Source: Dryomyza anilis
Taxonomy: Eukaryota; Arthropoda; Insecta; Diptera; Dryomyzidae
Length of the DNA: 64,000 nucleotides
Reading direction: 5' to 3'
Assembly (NCBI GenBank): GCA_951804985.1
Contig: OX638133.1
Coordinates: 330,501 to 394,500 of the forward strand
The position numbers and the translations under genes are program-made. How positions within the stretch are numbered: the first letter of the stretch is position 1; every line of letters begins with the position of its first letter. The notes beneath the pieces were generated by a model. It made no database searches and had not been told where the DNA came from. It worked only from the letters and a program-made list of their open reading frames with translations. Below are positions 55,402-64,000 of this stretch, in pieces.

Positions 55402-57326
55402 CACAAAAAAAAATTTCACCAACTACAAGTATTTATCATATTGATGATTTCATTCATTGAACTTTTTGTATTTTGTTCGTGTCAATGCAAGAGTGGTTTA
55501 GGAAAAAAGAAAAGTCGGAAAATCCACAAGGAAAACCCGGAAAATCGAAAAAATCTAAATTTGACCCTAGGAACTTGAAATTTGGACAGGGTGTTCATTT
55601 CCCGACGTGAAAGCGTACTACGAAGGGATTTTTGGATATTCGCCTCCTAAGTTACATAAATGGGCGTGGAAAAACTGAACTTTTAATTCAAAATATCTGT
55701 ATAAGAAATTGGGCTCAGTAATGTATTTTGTTGTTGTTTATCTTTTTGCTATATGTGGGCGGAATTTGATAAAGGGGCGTGGCACTTCCCATATAACCAT
55801 AACTTTAAAAATACTATAACTCCTGACCAGAGTTATGACATTGGCAACAAAGGTTCATATTAAAAAGTAGAATCGTCACGTGGAATGTGGGCGGGATTGT
55901 ATAAAGGGGCGTGACACCTTTCATATAAGAAAAACATTAAAAATGCTATAATTCCTGACATACTAACGGTAGAGTTATAAAAATCAAATCAAATGTTCAT
56001 ATTATAACTCCGATCATCACGTAAAATATGGACGGGATTGGACAATGGGGCGTGGCATCTCCCATACAACCTTAAAATTGCTATTACTCTTTACCTACTA
56101 AGAGCAGAGTTAAAACATGAAAGAAAAGATTATATTAAACACGTACTTAGAATCAGAGCTGGAAAAAAAACCCAATACTTTGTGGAAAAAATTCACCGTC
56201 TTGGATCTGGAAACCGTTTTCTTCTATATACTGAATTAGTCATATAGAGGAGAAAATGAAGCCTGATCAAATCTATTTTGAATGTCCTCTTTTTAACACG
56301 ACAACTCTTCAGAACCTATTAGATTCAATCAATATCTACCGCTTTAAAAATTGGCATAGACTTGAATTAAATCCATGGTTTCGGCAACTACATCATTAAC
56401 TTATTTGGATCTACATAAAGGCCTATATTGGCTTATGTAATATATGAATCATTTCAATACCATCTTCACCAGAGATTTCATCCAGCAGTGGTTCAAGTAA
56501 TTATTTTCGATTTGGTGGTTTATAACAAATTCTTAAATTTTCAAAACATAAATTGTACCCTGAATATATTTCCTAAGTTATAATTCGAAAAATGTTCTAA
56601 AATCAATAAAATAAAAAAAATCCAAAAATCTTGGAATTTTTAAGTGGATAAAATCCAAAAAAAGGGGATGAGTTTTTTGGGAGTAGAGAGCCCTGCGTAG
56701 AATTTGGATGGAATTGGACAATGGGTCATGACACCTCCCATATAACAAAAATTTTAAAAATGCCTAAACTCCTGACTTACTAAGAGCAGAGTTGTACAAA
56801 TCGAAACAAAGGATAATTTTTAAAAATTTTAATAGCTACGTGGAATGTGATCGAGATTGGAAAAAGGGGCATGGCACTATGATCAATGTGGGCGGGAAAA
56901 AAGCGACGTAGACATGCACTAAAAAAGGGCATCAATGTATCCACACTTTAAAAACGATATAGTTTTACAATTACAAAAACTTAGCACGAGCGAAGCTGTG
57001 AACGGGTCCAGCTAGTAATTCTTATAAGATTTATGATATTTAAATTAATATGGTTTGATGACCAAAATTCATCAATATGATGTTCACTTTTTCATTAATA
57101 TGATGAAATGGAGGCTTCGAATAATTAGCTATTATAAATTATAAATCATTTAAAAATTATAAATACATAAATGTGTAAATGGCGATAAATTTGTGTTTGA
57201 AATTTGATGTTAAAAAAAATTTAAAATAAAAAACATTTAAAAAATACGATTTTAATTCAATGAATGAATTCATCAATATGATGAATCCTGGTAGTTGGTG
57301 AAATTTTTGGTAAATTTTTTTGGTTG
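55402..57326. mobile_element. Family B MITE, split by a Helitron
   Basis: Left end CACAAAAAAAAATTTCACCAAC, then TCATATTGATGATTTCATTC; right end GAATTCATCAATATGATGAA, CCTGGTAGTTGGTGAAATTT, TTGGTTG. The ends are inverted repeats of about 50 bp. CTCA occurs directly outside both ends (55398-55401, 57327-57330) and may be the target duplication. The right interior (57070-57300) matches 5990-6250. Confidence 0.7.
55463..57015 (+). mobile_element. Helitron, 5'-truncated, with intact 3' end
   Basis: The body starts at the point matching 19768 of the other copy (TTTTGTATTTTGTTCGTGTC, AATGCAAGAGTGGTTTAGG). The unit GGGGCGTGGCACTTCCCATA repeats with variation at about 120-bp spacing. The 3' end, TTAGCACGAGCGAAGCTGTG, AACGGGTCCAGCTAG, is followed by T (57016), as expected for A|T insertion. 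The canonical 5' TCTATATATA end is missing. No Rep/helicase coding remains; the 69-codon frame at 56038-56247 is not conserved in the other copy. Confidence 0.75.
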
Positions 57327-57391
57327 CTCATGCTTGCTGACTAGGAGGTTAGCACAATCTCATTCTTGCTGACTAGGAGGTTGGTACAACC

Positions 57392-57879
57392 GTTTTTATC
57401 CGTTATTTTCTCAAAACGTAGTAGTAAAAAACTGGGTATGTATTACATAAAAGATGAAAAAATAAAAATAAATAAAAAAAAGTTAGTAATTTTGATAGTT
57501 AGTTTGGACTATGCTTTAGATAACCATATAACATTTTTTTGTTTATCATTAATTCCTAAATGATAAAAATTCTCCAAAAATAAATAAAATTCGAGTTAAG
57601 ATTCAATTATCTTAAAAACTTATTGGAATATTAGCATTCATTAGTATACTAAAGGTAGTCTTTATTATTCTAAGTAGTGGGTGAGGCTGAAAAATTCTAT
57701 TTTATTTTTCTTAAAAAGAATACGTAATAGAAAAAAATTGAGTATGCAATCGAACTCAGCACCAGCGAGCTATATAGAATTGATCTATGGGATGTCCATG
57801 GCAAAAATCGTGTTGGGTAGTGTAATTATAGATGGCACCATCCCTTTCTTGGACAAAGTTGTGCTTTCAGTGCTTCAAT
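57392..57879. other. AT-rich non-coding stretch
   Basis: No gene is seen. Confidence 0.4.
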
Positions 57880-58600
57880 TTATTTAATTACATCATCTTC
57901 TGGCTGCAATACTGACACACCAGTCACTCTTCTGCGTTGCCAGATCCTGCTGTTGCCTATCGAAATCATGCCCACTTTTCACGAACAACACCAGATCGCC
58001 CAAACGGATGAACGAAGTTACAAATGACAACGACACATCGCACTGACAGACGGGGCAATTTTTGTGGCAACTCGTTTGTAGGCTCATTATGTGCATAGGA
58101 GCGGAGACGTCTCTGCAGCCATTTGTCGGTCTGGGCCCAAATAGTTGCGTGTCTGCGTTTGGCTGCTTTTGTTGCTTTAATTAACACGCAATTGGCGCAT
58201 TTTTATTATTGGTTGCAGCGCTCATCTGGCCGGTATCCTACCTGCTTTAGTCTTGAGGCGTTGAGCTGCATTTGACTGCTTGCCTAACTGGCTCTGGTTG
58301 TATGTATGGCTGGTGAAGTGCATTTAAGCCATTTTGAGGCTTAATTGATTCGCTTGCCAAATGTCGAAAGGAACAACGTAAATGCGTGACTGCGGGCTCT
58401 CCTCCTGCTGTTTGAGCGTTAAATGCAATGTTTAAGATTCGGCTGCAGCTACAGCTCCAACTCCGTCGTTGGCCCCCAGCAGGCACAGCATTCCATGTCG
58501 AAAAGCACTTTGTAGCTGCTCGCCTTTTTTCCATTTAATTGCGTTCTTGGACGCTCAGGCCATCGCTCTGTTAAAATAACGAAGTAAGTTTTTATGGTTG
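57880..58600 (-). promoter_or_regulatory. GC-rich single-copy island
   Basis: High GC content and unique texture. Three overlapping minus-strand frames are open here (58534-58247, 58187-57966, 58096-57893). Only the last has suggestive features and is listed separately. It otherwise resembles cis-regulatory DNA. Confidence 0.3.
57893..58096 (-). CDS. Candidate cysteine-rich ORF or terminal exon, unverified
   Basis: A 67-codon frame with a C-x3-C-x2-C-x-C cluster (TSCHKNCPVCQCDV) followed by SLSFVTSFIRLGDLVLFVKS and a charged tail, stopping at the TGA at 57893-57895. The cysteine spacing could bind zinc, and FIRLGDLVLFV reads like a beta-rich segment, but I cannot name a family. An AATAAA word lies just after the stop on the minus strand. 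A second frame overlaps it. A splice acceptor upstream is not convincing. It could be chance in GC-rich DNA. Confidence 0.15.
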   Translation of the reverse strand: MHIMSLQTSCHKNCPVCQCDVSLSFVTSFIRLGDLVLFVKSGHDFDRQQQDLATQKSDWCVSIAARR

Positions 58601-58689
58601 ATTTTACTCAAATAGTTTTTGAATATTCTAAAAATAGTTGATAAGAGATGATGATGATGTTGCTTGATCGTGACTCAAAATGACCACTC

Positions 58690-58790
58690 TTTTAATTGAA
58701 ATCGCCCCTAAGAGTTATAGTCGGTCAAAGCCGACCAAATTGAATATAGCCTTTCTCTTTTAATTAAGGGTACAACAAAGCAGTATCATT
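58690..58790 (-). repeat. mini-me/DINE-like terminal fragment
   Basis: GAGTTATAGTCGGTCAAAGCC and GACCAAATTGAATATAGCC, CTTTCTCTTTTAATTAAGGG carry the terminal hairpin TAGTCGG..CCGAC and a diverged version of the CTTTCACTCTTAGTGTAGGG end. The interior is deleted. Confidence 0.6.
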
Positions 58791-58849
58791 TTGAGAGTGA
58801 AACGTTGGGTACTTTTAGAATTTTAATTAAATCATGACCTGACAAATAT

Positions 58850-59560
58850 TTTTCCATACCAGAAGTGTCCATTTCTTAATCAATATGTTCCTTTATTAGG
58901 ACAAACTCGAAATCGTCTTCATCGTAAATGCAAAACATGCGCGTATTCATTACCGAACCAACTCCATTAACGATCAAGTTTCTGGCATCAACGATTTTTC
59001 AATTTTAATTTCGAGCAATTAACCTCCGGCAAATGCTCATGCGATTCCATTTCGAACACCATTTTATACAACATTTGTTCTGAACATCATCCGAGAATCG
59101 TTCGTGTTCCACCCAAATGCATCTCTAAATTAGTGCCAGTTTTTATGTCCCGCTTTTTTATAGTTGGACGCAGGTAACGAAATAAGCACGGCTTAAAAGT
59201 GGTTCGCTGGTTGGCTGACTGGCTGGCTGGTGATTTGGAACCTCTGTTAATTTGGTCATCTCCCATGATGTTTTGATAATGAGCTGCATCCGCACAGCAT
59301 CATTCTGGCCAACAACTACAACAACAAGAACCAATGCTACAGCGACGACACGAACTTCTTGTCCACCTCAACAACTACATAAATCAGCGATTTTAAAGGT
59401 GTATCGTGCTGCTTTCGAGGGTTTCTTTTAAACTTGTTTTTCGGTCTCCTAATGGATTTTCAGATTTACATATATACATGCTATAAGGTATATGGTTAGG
59501 TATATTGTTGTACGACGTATGTATGTGTAGTCGGTGTCATTAGCCAGTTCTTCCCCACTG
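58850..59560. promoter_or_regulatory. GC-richer single-copy island
   Basis: Contains GGTTGGCTGACTGGCTGGCTGG (59209-59230) and CAACAACTACAACAACAAG (59309 onward). No coding character. Confidence 0.3.
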
Positions 59561-59640
59561 CCTTTTATCAAACACATTCATTTTGAAAATATATATTTTT
59601 AAATTTACTTTGTTGTGCTTAATACGTATCTAATATGTAT

Positions 59641-59716
59641 AGCGTCGGTAGCTCAGTGGGCCGAAAGGTCCCATGTTCAAATCTGGGCTGGGACTAACAA
59701 CGTCTTTTCGTACAAA
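59641..59716 (+). mobile_element. SINE fragment, tRNA-like head
   Basis: GCGTCGGTAGCTCAGTGG (A box, 59648-59659) joins directly to GCCGAAAGGTCCCATGTTCAAATC (B box, 59675-59683), then GGGACTAACAACGTCTTTTC as in the full copy (29938-29960). About 19 bases between D arm and anticodon arm are missing relative to 29876, so it is not a functional tRNA. The A and B boxes are closer to canonical than in the full copy. Confidence 0.75.
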
Positions 59717-60000
59717 ATATTTGACTTTATATCCGACGCTCAGCTAATCGTATAATGCATAAAACGCGGATTTTCGTTTTGTAGATAATCCTGTGAAGCA
59801 GCAGGTGTGTGGAAAATGCTGAAACCACTATTGTTTTTAGGAACGCCAAATCCATAAGAACACGGATGTGTGCAAATGTGTTGTTTAATTTTTTATTGAC
59901 AAAAATTATTAAATTTCAGCAAATAATGGAATAATTATTCCTTTCCATTTGACAAAAATTATTATAAAATTTGAAATATTCATAGTGAAATTTTTCTTAG
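59717..60000. other. Non-coding stretch
   Basis: No gene is seen. Confidence 0.4.
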
Positions 60001-60880
60001 CATGATAGAGATAGGTTAGTCCCGGTCCCCCTTTCATCATAATTACTGCAATAATAGTTTAATTGCTCTGAAAAAACATTATTTTCGATGACATAACAGT
60101 TTTTTTAAATTGAATACTGAACAAAACTAACAAGACTTCGATCGATTACTTTGTAACAACTTTCACTGTGCATTTATGTGATTCCGAATCTTTGATTTTT
60201 TATACTTCAAGTTGAGGATGATTGCCGGCCGGCTACCGTGCACCGTATGATTAACAATTATCAACGTCTCGGGTTTAAGGTTTTCGAAGCGCATCAAAAA
60301 CTCACCGCAAATGTCATTGAGTAGTGAGTGCATCGATGGATGCAATTGTTGCAACATGATTGCTGATTGTTGACGGCAAACCAGCAATTGTCGACGCATA
60401 GTGTCTGTCTGTATATCTGTCCGTTGCTTGCAGCCTATGATTATGTTATTTATTGCCTGTTTCGTTTTTGATAAAAATGCATTGATCAGCACTATCATTA
60501 TTATCATGATCATCATCACATCACATTACCACAGTTGCAAATCGTTCATTCAAAATTCATAATCGTTGCAGGAGGCGATTCGACATCTGAAAGAATGGGA
60601 TATAACTGACTGACTGTCTGATTGACTCACAGAAAGTTACGTGAGTCTTGATGTGAAAAATATGGGGTTGTGGCCTGCATAATTGGAGCATGAATGCGTA
60701 TTCGACTGGGGCTTCAATTAAGCGCCCGTCCGTCGTTCGATGAAATAATGTTGTTGCCAGACTTCTGGATGCAATGAAGCAATTTTGAGTCTTACTTCAG
60801 GCAGTGAATGCCTCAACAATTTCGTCCATATTAAATGGTTATTGCTACAAAATAACACATGCAATAGCTGCGTCTATTTG
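60001..60880. promoter_or_regulatory. GC-richer single-copy island
   Basis: Contains a CATCATTATC/TCATGATCATCATCACATCA tract (60493-60527). The minus-strand frame of 118 codons (60519-60163) starts within this ATC-type repeat (MMMIMIIMI) and has no domain. Confidence 0.3.
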
Positions 60881-61008
60881 CACGGATTATAATCGATTTA
60901 TTGATTGATCCGTCATAACTCACACGGAATATTGGAATGAAGTGGAAATTTCAAACTACTACACAATTTACAAATGTAATTAAGAAAAAATCAATTGAAA
61001 TTAAAAAA

Positions 61009-61295
61009 ACAACAATTGAAATTCAGAAATTCAATTTGAAATTTAAAAACCTCCAATTGAAATTCAGAAATTCGATTTGAAATTCAAAAGACATCAATTA
61101 AAATTCTGGAATCTCTGAATTAAATTGAAAGGACATCAATTGGCATTCTGGAATCTCTGAATTGAAAATTGACAAATTGACATTCAGAAATTCTTTAGAA
61201 TTCAATTGATGTCGTTTGAATTTCAAATGGAAATTTTGAATTTCAATTGATGACTTATGAATTTCAAATGGATTTTCTGAATTTCAATTGATCTT
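61009..61295. repeat. Long imperfect hairpin built from a CAATTGAAATTC minisatellite
   Basis: Repeated units of about 30-50 bp (CAATTGAAATTCAGAAATTC, ATTTGAAATT) fill the left arm 61009-61109. The right arm 61196-61295 carries the reverse complement, unit for unit. The spacer (61110-61195) holds further units with GGAATCTCTGAATT. If transcribed, this would give a stem of about 100 bp. Confidence 0.85.
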
Positions 61296-61546
61296 TTCTG
61301 AATTACATTTATATATTTATTGAGAATCTTACGATTCTTAGAGTTGATGTTGCGTAAAAATTACAATGTTATGAATACCAATGATGATAAATATTTCTCC
61401 AACGACTATTTTTAACATATGGATGATTTGATTCATTGAATTAAAATCATTGAATTAAAATGTTAAAAATAACTGGAAAGAATGCAATAAAATATAGTTC
61501 CAATATGTTTTACGCAAAAAATAGTTCAGAATACGGAAATGAGTCA

Positions 61547-61578
61547 AATCGGTCAATGGCCACGTCCATTGACCGATT
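61547..61578. repeat. Perfect 13-bp inverted repeat
   Basis: AATCGGTCAATGG, spacer CCACGT, CCATTGACCGATT. The arms match perfectly. An ATTG run (GATTGATTGATTG) follows directly. Confidence 0.95.
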
Positions 61579-62179
61579 GATTGATTGAAAAAAATAATGT
61601 ATAAAAAACATCAAAAAAGCATATATTTCAGAAATTAAGGAAAGATTCTTTTTTCAAAATAAAAATTTAATATAGTTTTTTAATGAAAATAATTAAAGAA
61701 AAAAAAACAAAATAAATTAATTGATTCAAAAAAAAAAATCGAAAAAAAATATTGCTAAAAATTAATGAACAATATTATTTTTTTAATAAATTATTAATAC
61801 AAAATTTTAAAAACAATCGAAAATTTTACTTAATATCTAATATCAAAATGCTAAAATCTTCTCGCGTGTCCATCTCTAAGGACTACTACAACATTTCCCA
61901 TTTAACATAACGTTAATGCATTTTATAATTCATTTTTTTGGGTGTGTGTTAAGGTTTGTGTACTTGCTAAATAAGTGTCTTTCGAAGTTATTCCTCCTCA
62001 AAAAAGTTAATATACAACAGAGACCAGAAATAACTACATTTTATCTTCCGATTTTAGTGTAATCTCAAATCTGAAGAATATTTTAAAAATATGTTAGTGC
62101 CTTAGTTTAATATTACTCATTGACACAGTGAATAAATGCATGATTGTTTATTTTATTTTCATAAATAGCAGCACTTTTC
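61579..62179. other. AT-rich non-coding stretch
   Basis: No gene is seen. Confidence 0.45.
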
Positions 62180-62600
62180 TAATCCCGAAAATACCGGAAT
62201 TTCATTTTTGAATCCCGGGATTATTTCGGGGCTGATTTGAGGCTCAATCCTGGGATCCCGGGATCGACATACCTAGTGTTAACGCTTGAGAAAACTAAAA
62301 CAACTCTCTTCGGCAAATATAAAAAATGTTTAGACGACAAATACAACACAATGGTCGAAATCGCAATTTACTAGAATTTTTTGTGGTCGTTCAGATGTGT
62401 GAATTTTCACAGCGTACATACAAACAACCAAACATATGGAAAACGAGTTTTATTTATTTACACAAATTATTAATCAAAAATTGCAGAAATAATAGGAGAC
62501 ATCTGAAAATAAAATTGTTCATCTACGTTTCTCAAAATGACTAATGAGAGATAATGAGGACCTCCGAAAAAAATAACCTTTATCTCTGGACTCTAATATA
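62180..62600. repeat. Dispersed repeat, family D, with GGGATCCCGGGAT words
   Basis: AATCCCGAAAATACCGG, AATCCCGGGATTATTTCGG and CCTGGGATCCCGGGATCG at 62182-62267, then GACGACAAATACAACACAATGG, TCGAAATCGCAATTT (62335 onward) as at 40105 and (inverted) 13256-13410. It ends with GACCTCCGAAAAAAATAACC (62561 onward), as at 13791. The 72-codon frame (62326-62544) is within the repeat and is not called. Confidence 0.5.
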
Positions 62601-62653
62601 CAATAATATTTTAATATTTTTGAAATTAATTTTGACCAATTATTTTTAAATAA

Positions 62654-62809
62654 TCTTCTATAAATATAAATCCTTTGTGTGCCAGAGCATCACGAGAGAA
62701 CGAAACTACGGATTTCTCTGAATCTTTTGGGCATGAATGTATCACAATTTAAAAACGTTTTTCATTCATAAAATATGAGCGCGAGCGAAGCTGTGCACGG
62801 GTCCAGCTA
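62654..62809 (+). mobile_element. Mini-Helitron of about 156 bp
   Basis: 5' end TCTTCTATAAATATAAATCC, preceded by A, then GTGTGCCAGAGCATCACGAG as in the 19662 copy. 3' end GAGCGCGAGCGAAGCTGTG, CACGGGTCCAGCTA followed by T. It retains little more than the two termini of the larger Helitron and could move only in trans. The final G of CTAG is missing. Confidence 0.75.
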
Positions 62810-63192
62810 TTTTTGGTAAAATTCAAAACATAAATTATTAACACACTATTTTCATAAAAAAACATACATTTACTAAAAACCATTGTCCAAAATTGTCAAT
62901 TTTCAAGAATAAAATTTATTTAAAAATAACAAAAAGTACTAAAACAATAATGTAGTTATGTCAGAGATGCACTTTTTCATTAACAAATTGATCAAATTGA
63001 CAAAAAAGATAAGAGCAATTAGTATGAAACAACGTTTTTCCTACACGGCAACCCGTTTTCAAACAACGAAACATTAAACACAGCGAATAGGAAGGAAACG
63101 GATTCAACGGTTGACAACAACAAGACGATTACGATTTAAATAGAGCCGCCGCCGCCTCTGCTACTGCTAATGAACATGAAATATTTTGAACT
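62810..63192. other. Start of the putative first intron (minus strand), right part
   Basis: AT-rich to 63030, then GC-richer sequence including GCCGCCGCCGCCTC (63147-63160), just inside the intron of the leader exon at 63199. No coding frame is seen. Confidence 0.35.
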
Positions 63193-63198
63193 ACTCAC
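63193..63198 (-). promoter_or_regulatory. Splice donor GTGAGT of the leader exon
   Basis: On the minus strand the context is AAATACGTG|GTGAGTAG, a strong match to the fly donor consensus MAG|GTRAGT. It fixes the 3' edge of the leader exon at 63199. Confidence 0.5.
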
Positions 63199-63369
63199 CA
63201 CGTATTTGCTTTATGAAGCTGACTTTATTTAACACATTTTTATCTATTTCTATTATGAAATTCACTTAACTTTTTAGCAAATTTCAATTGCATTTCATTA
63301 ATTTTACTGGAATTCATTTCCTTTTCATTTGCAACTGATTGCATTTTACTTTTAAAACACATGAACACT

Positions 63370-63408
63370 TTAGATTTTCACTTGATTTTTCACACAGCAT
63401 GCGACCAT
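63370..63408 (-). CDS. Upstream ORF 2 in the leader, 12 codons
   Basis: ATG in CCAAAATGG context, reading MVACCVKNQVKI and stop. It is a diverged tandem copy of upstream ORF 1: both share CCAAAATGG and, about 25 bases on, a TCAAGTG block. Confidence 0.25.
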   Translation of the reverse strand: MVACCVKNQVKI

Positions 63409-63485
63409 TTTGGATTCTGCATCTCATTACATTTAATTATTAAATACAATAATTGCACTTGACTTTTAGCACTGCGGCCATCCAT
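63390..63485 (-). CDS. Upstream ORF 1 in the leader, 31 codons
   Basis: Starts at an ATG in the favourable context CCAAAATGG and reads MDGRSAKSQVQLLYLIIKCN, then EMQNPKWSHAV and a TGA stop. It overlaps the start of upstream ORF 2 by 19 bases in a different frame. If the leader is real, this ORF could damp translation of the main frame. The peptide is not recognised. Confidence 0.25.
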   Translation of the reverse strand: MDGRSAKSQVQLLYLIIKCNEMQNPKWSHAV

Positions 63486-63773
63486 TTTGGATTTTGCAAA
63501 ATAAAACGATTAAACACTTTTTTCGGCAGTTAATATAAAGAAAACCGCACCATTTAACACATTTCGATTGCACCAGAACCTTGCTAATGATATTTCGAAA
63601 CAATTCTAAAAATTAAAAAACGCGCTCACGATTTATAATATTGCGAACTTTTTAATTTAATTTTTACACTTTTTAAAAGCAGCAGAGCTATGCGCAATAA
63701 GGAGAAGAATTAACTGAAGTTGGCTCCTTTTACGATGTTGTTGTTGTTGTTCGTAGAACTCTGTGATCACCAC

Positions 63774-63784
63774 CAGTGTGACCA
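63774..63784 (-). promoter_or_regulatory. Core promoter motif 1 (Ohler 1)
   Basis: TGGTCACACTG on the minus strand matches the Drosophila motif 1 consensus YGGTCACACTR at every position. Motif 1 marks TATA-less core promoters close to the start site. No TATA box is seen at the expected distance upstream. I saw no second full match in the window. Confidence 0.6.
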
Positions 63785-64000
63785 GATTGTCGGATTAATC
63801 AATCTCCAACTGCACGATATCAAAATCAGAAATAGAAGGATTTTGAAAATTCTATCGTCAAAAACACTACACTAAACAAATATCTATAATATTTGAGTTA
63901 TTGCGTATTTTGGTGTTTGACTTCTTAGAAAATTCCAACTTTGGGCCTGTGTCAATCGGTAACTTTTTACTCGATGAAATTAAGTTGAATAAAATTTTTG
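63785..64000. promoter_or_regulatory. Region upstream of the putative minus-strand promoter
   Basis: Contains CACGATATC (63811-63819) and TTCTATCGTC (63850-63859), CGATA-type words of the kind often found beside motif 1 promoters. No other gene is seen before the window edge. Confidence 0.3.

Larger units (their letters stand above)
54688..57391 (-). mobile_element. Element A copy interrupted by nested insertions
   Basis: The left piece (54688-55399) follows copy 4: TGTTTCAGTGTTGCAACCGA, AACCTCATGTCATTAAAATG, TTAGGAG-type minisatellite units. The right piece (57327-57391) resumes with CTCATGCTTGCTGACTAGG and GAGGTTAGCACAATCTCATT, exactly the next units in copy 4 (53121-53190). Between them lies a family B MITE (55402-57326) that itself contains a Helitron. 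The outer left terminus and the A right end are missing. Confidence 0.7.
63199..63775 (-). other. Putative 5' UTR exon of a leftward-transcribed gene
   Basis: Read on the minus strand, this 577-base segment starts just after a motif 1 core promoter and ends at a GTGAGT donor. It has the texture of fly 5' leaders: CAACAACAACAACAACATCG near the start, many AAATCAAGTGAAAATC and AAAAGTGT words and scattered short upstream ORFs, but no long frame. Its promoter class suggests a broadly expressed or developmentally regulated gene with a leader exon; the coding part would lie past the intron to the left and is not identified in the window. It could alternatively be a non-coding RNA exon. Confidence 0.45.

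Overview
The window looks like gene-poor nuclear DNA from a higher (schizophoran) fly, possibly a calyptrate; the genus cannot be fixed from sequence alone. The indications are overall AT-richness, several copies of a mini-me/DINE-1-type element (ends related to TTTATACCCTACAC and TATAGTCGG..CCGACTATA, with an internal GTCT microsatellite), Helitrons ending in GGGTCCAGCTAG|T, a jockey/CR1-type LINE tail, a tRNA-derived SINE, and many short inverted-repeat elements starting ACACAGAAAAA. There is no convincing complete protein-coding gene. Almost every open frame is short, AT-driven or repeat-driven.

The best gene evidence is at the right edge, on the minus strand. A perfect Ohler motif 1 core-promoter match (63774-63784) precedes a leader-like exon (about 63775 to 63199) that ends in a strong GTGAGT donor (63198-63193) and holds two duplicated upstream ORFs. 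If this is right, transcription runs leftward and some or all of the remaining 63 kb is a giant first intron. No downstream exon was identified.

The rest alternates between two sequence types. (1) Relatively GC-rich, apparently single-copy islands (about 690-1560, 3681-4960, 9840-11400, 14620-17480, 18480-19330, 20450-21980, 22980-24080, 27560-28960, 31240-32300, 37100-37900, 38380-38940, 40640-41920, 46640-47450, 51130-51980, 53370-54330, 57880-58600, 58850-59560, 60000-60880). They have the texture of fly non-coding regulatory DNA: CAA/CAG and GATGAT runs, homeodomain-type TTTAT/ATTA sites, Pho-like GCCAT sites. (2) AT-rich deserts packed with mobile-element debris.

The mobile elements fall into families that recur within the window: a foldback element 'A' with AACCTC/GAGGTT 32-bp minisatellites (2473-3414, 42824-43794, 47531-48014, 52823-53275, 54688-57391 interrupted, plus two divergent copies); a MITE family 'B' with ATCATATTGATGAA ends and a poly-T/TTCGAA core (2287, 5990, 6329, 6504-7409, 25400-25980, 35642-36255, 55402-57326); mini-me copies (510, 5214-5894, 7456-8246, 22640, 50635-51115, 58690); Helitrons (19662, 39065-40640, 55463-57015, 62654-62809); and a tRNA-derived SINE (11862, 14217, 29876-30180, 59641). 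One locus shows three-level nesting, a Helitron inside a B MITE inside an A element, with a candidate CTCA target duplication. Long hairpins (26497-26577, 47641-47763, 61009-61295) and two dense CGATA clusters (14392-14581, 25233-25369) are not explained by the recognised elements. The A, B and other family names are local labels used here. All family relations come from reading the sequence by eye; no database search was possible.
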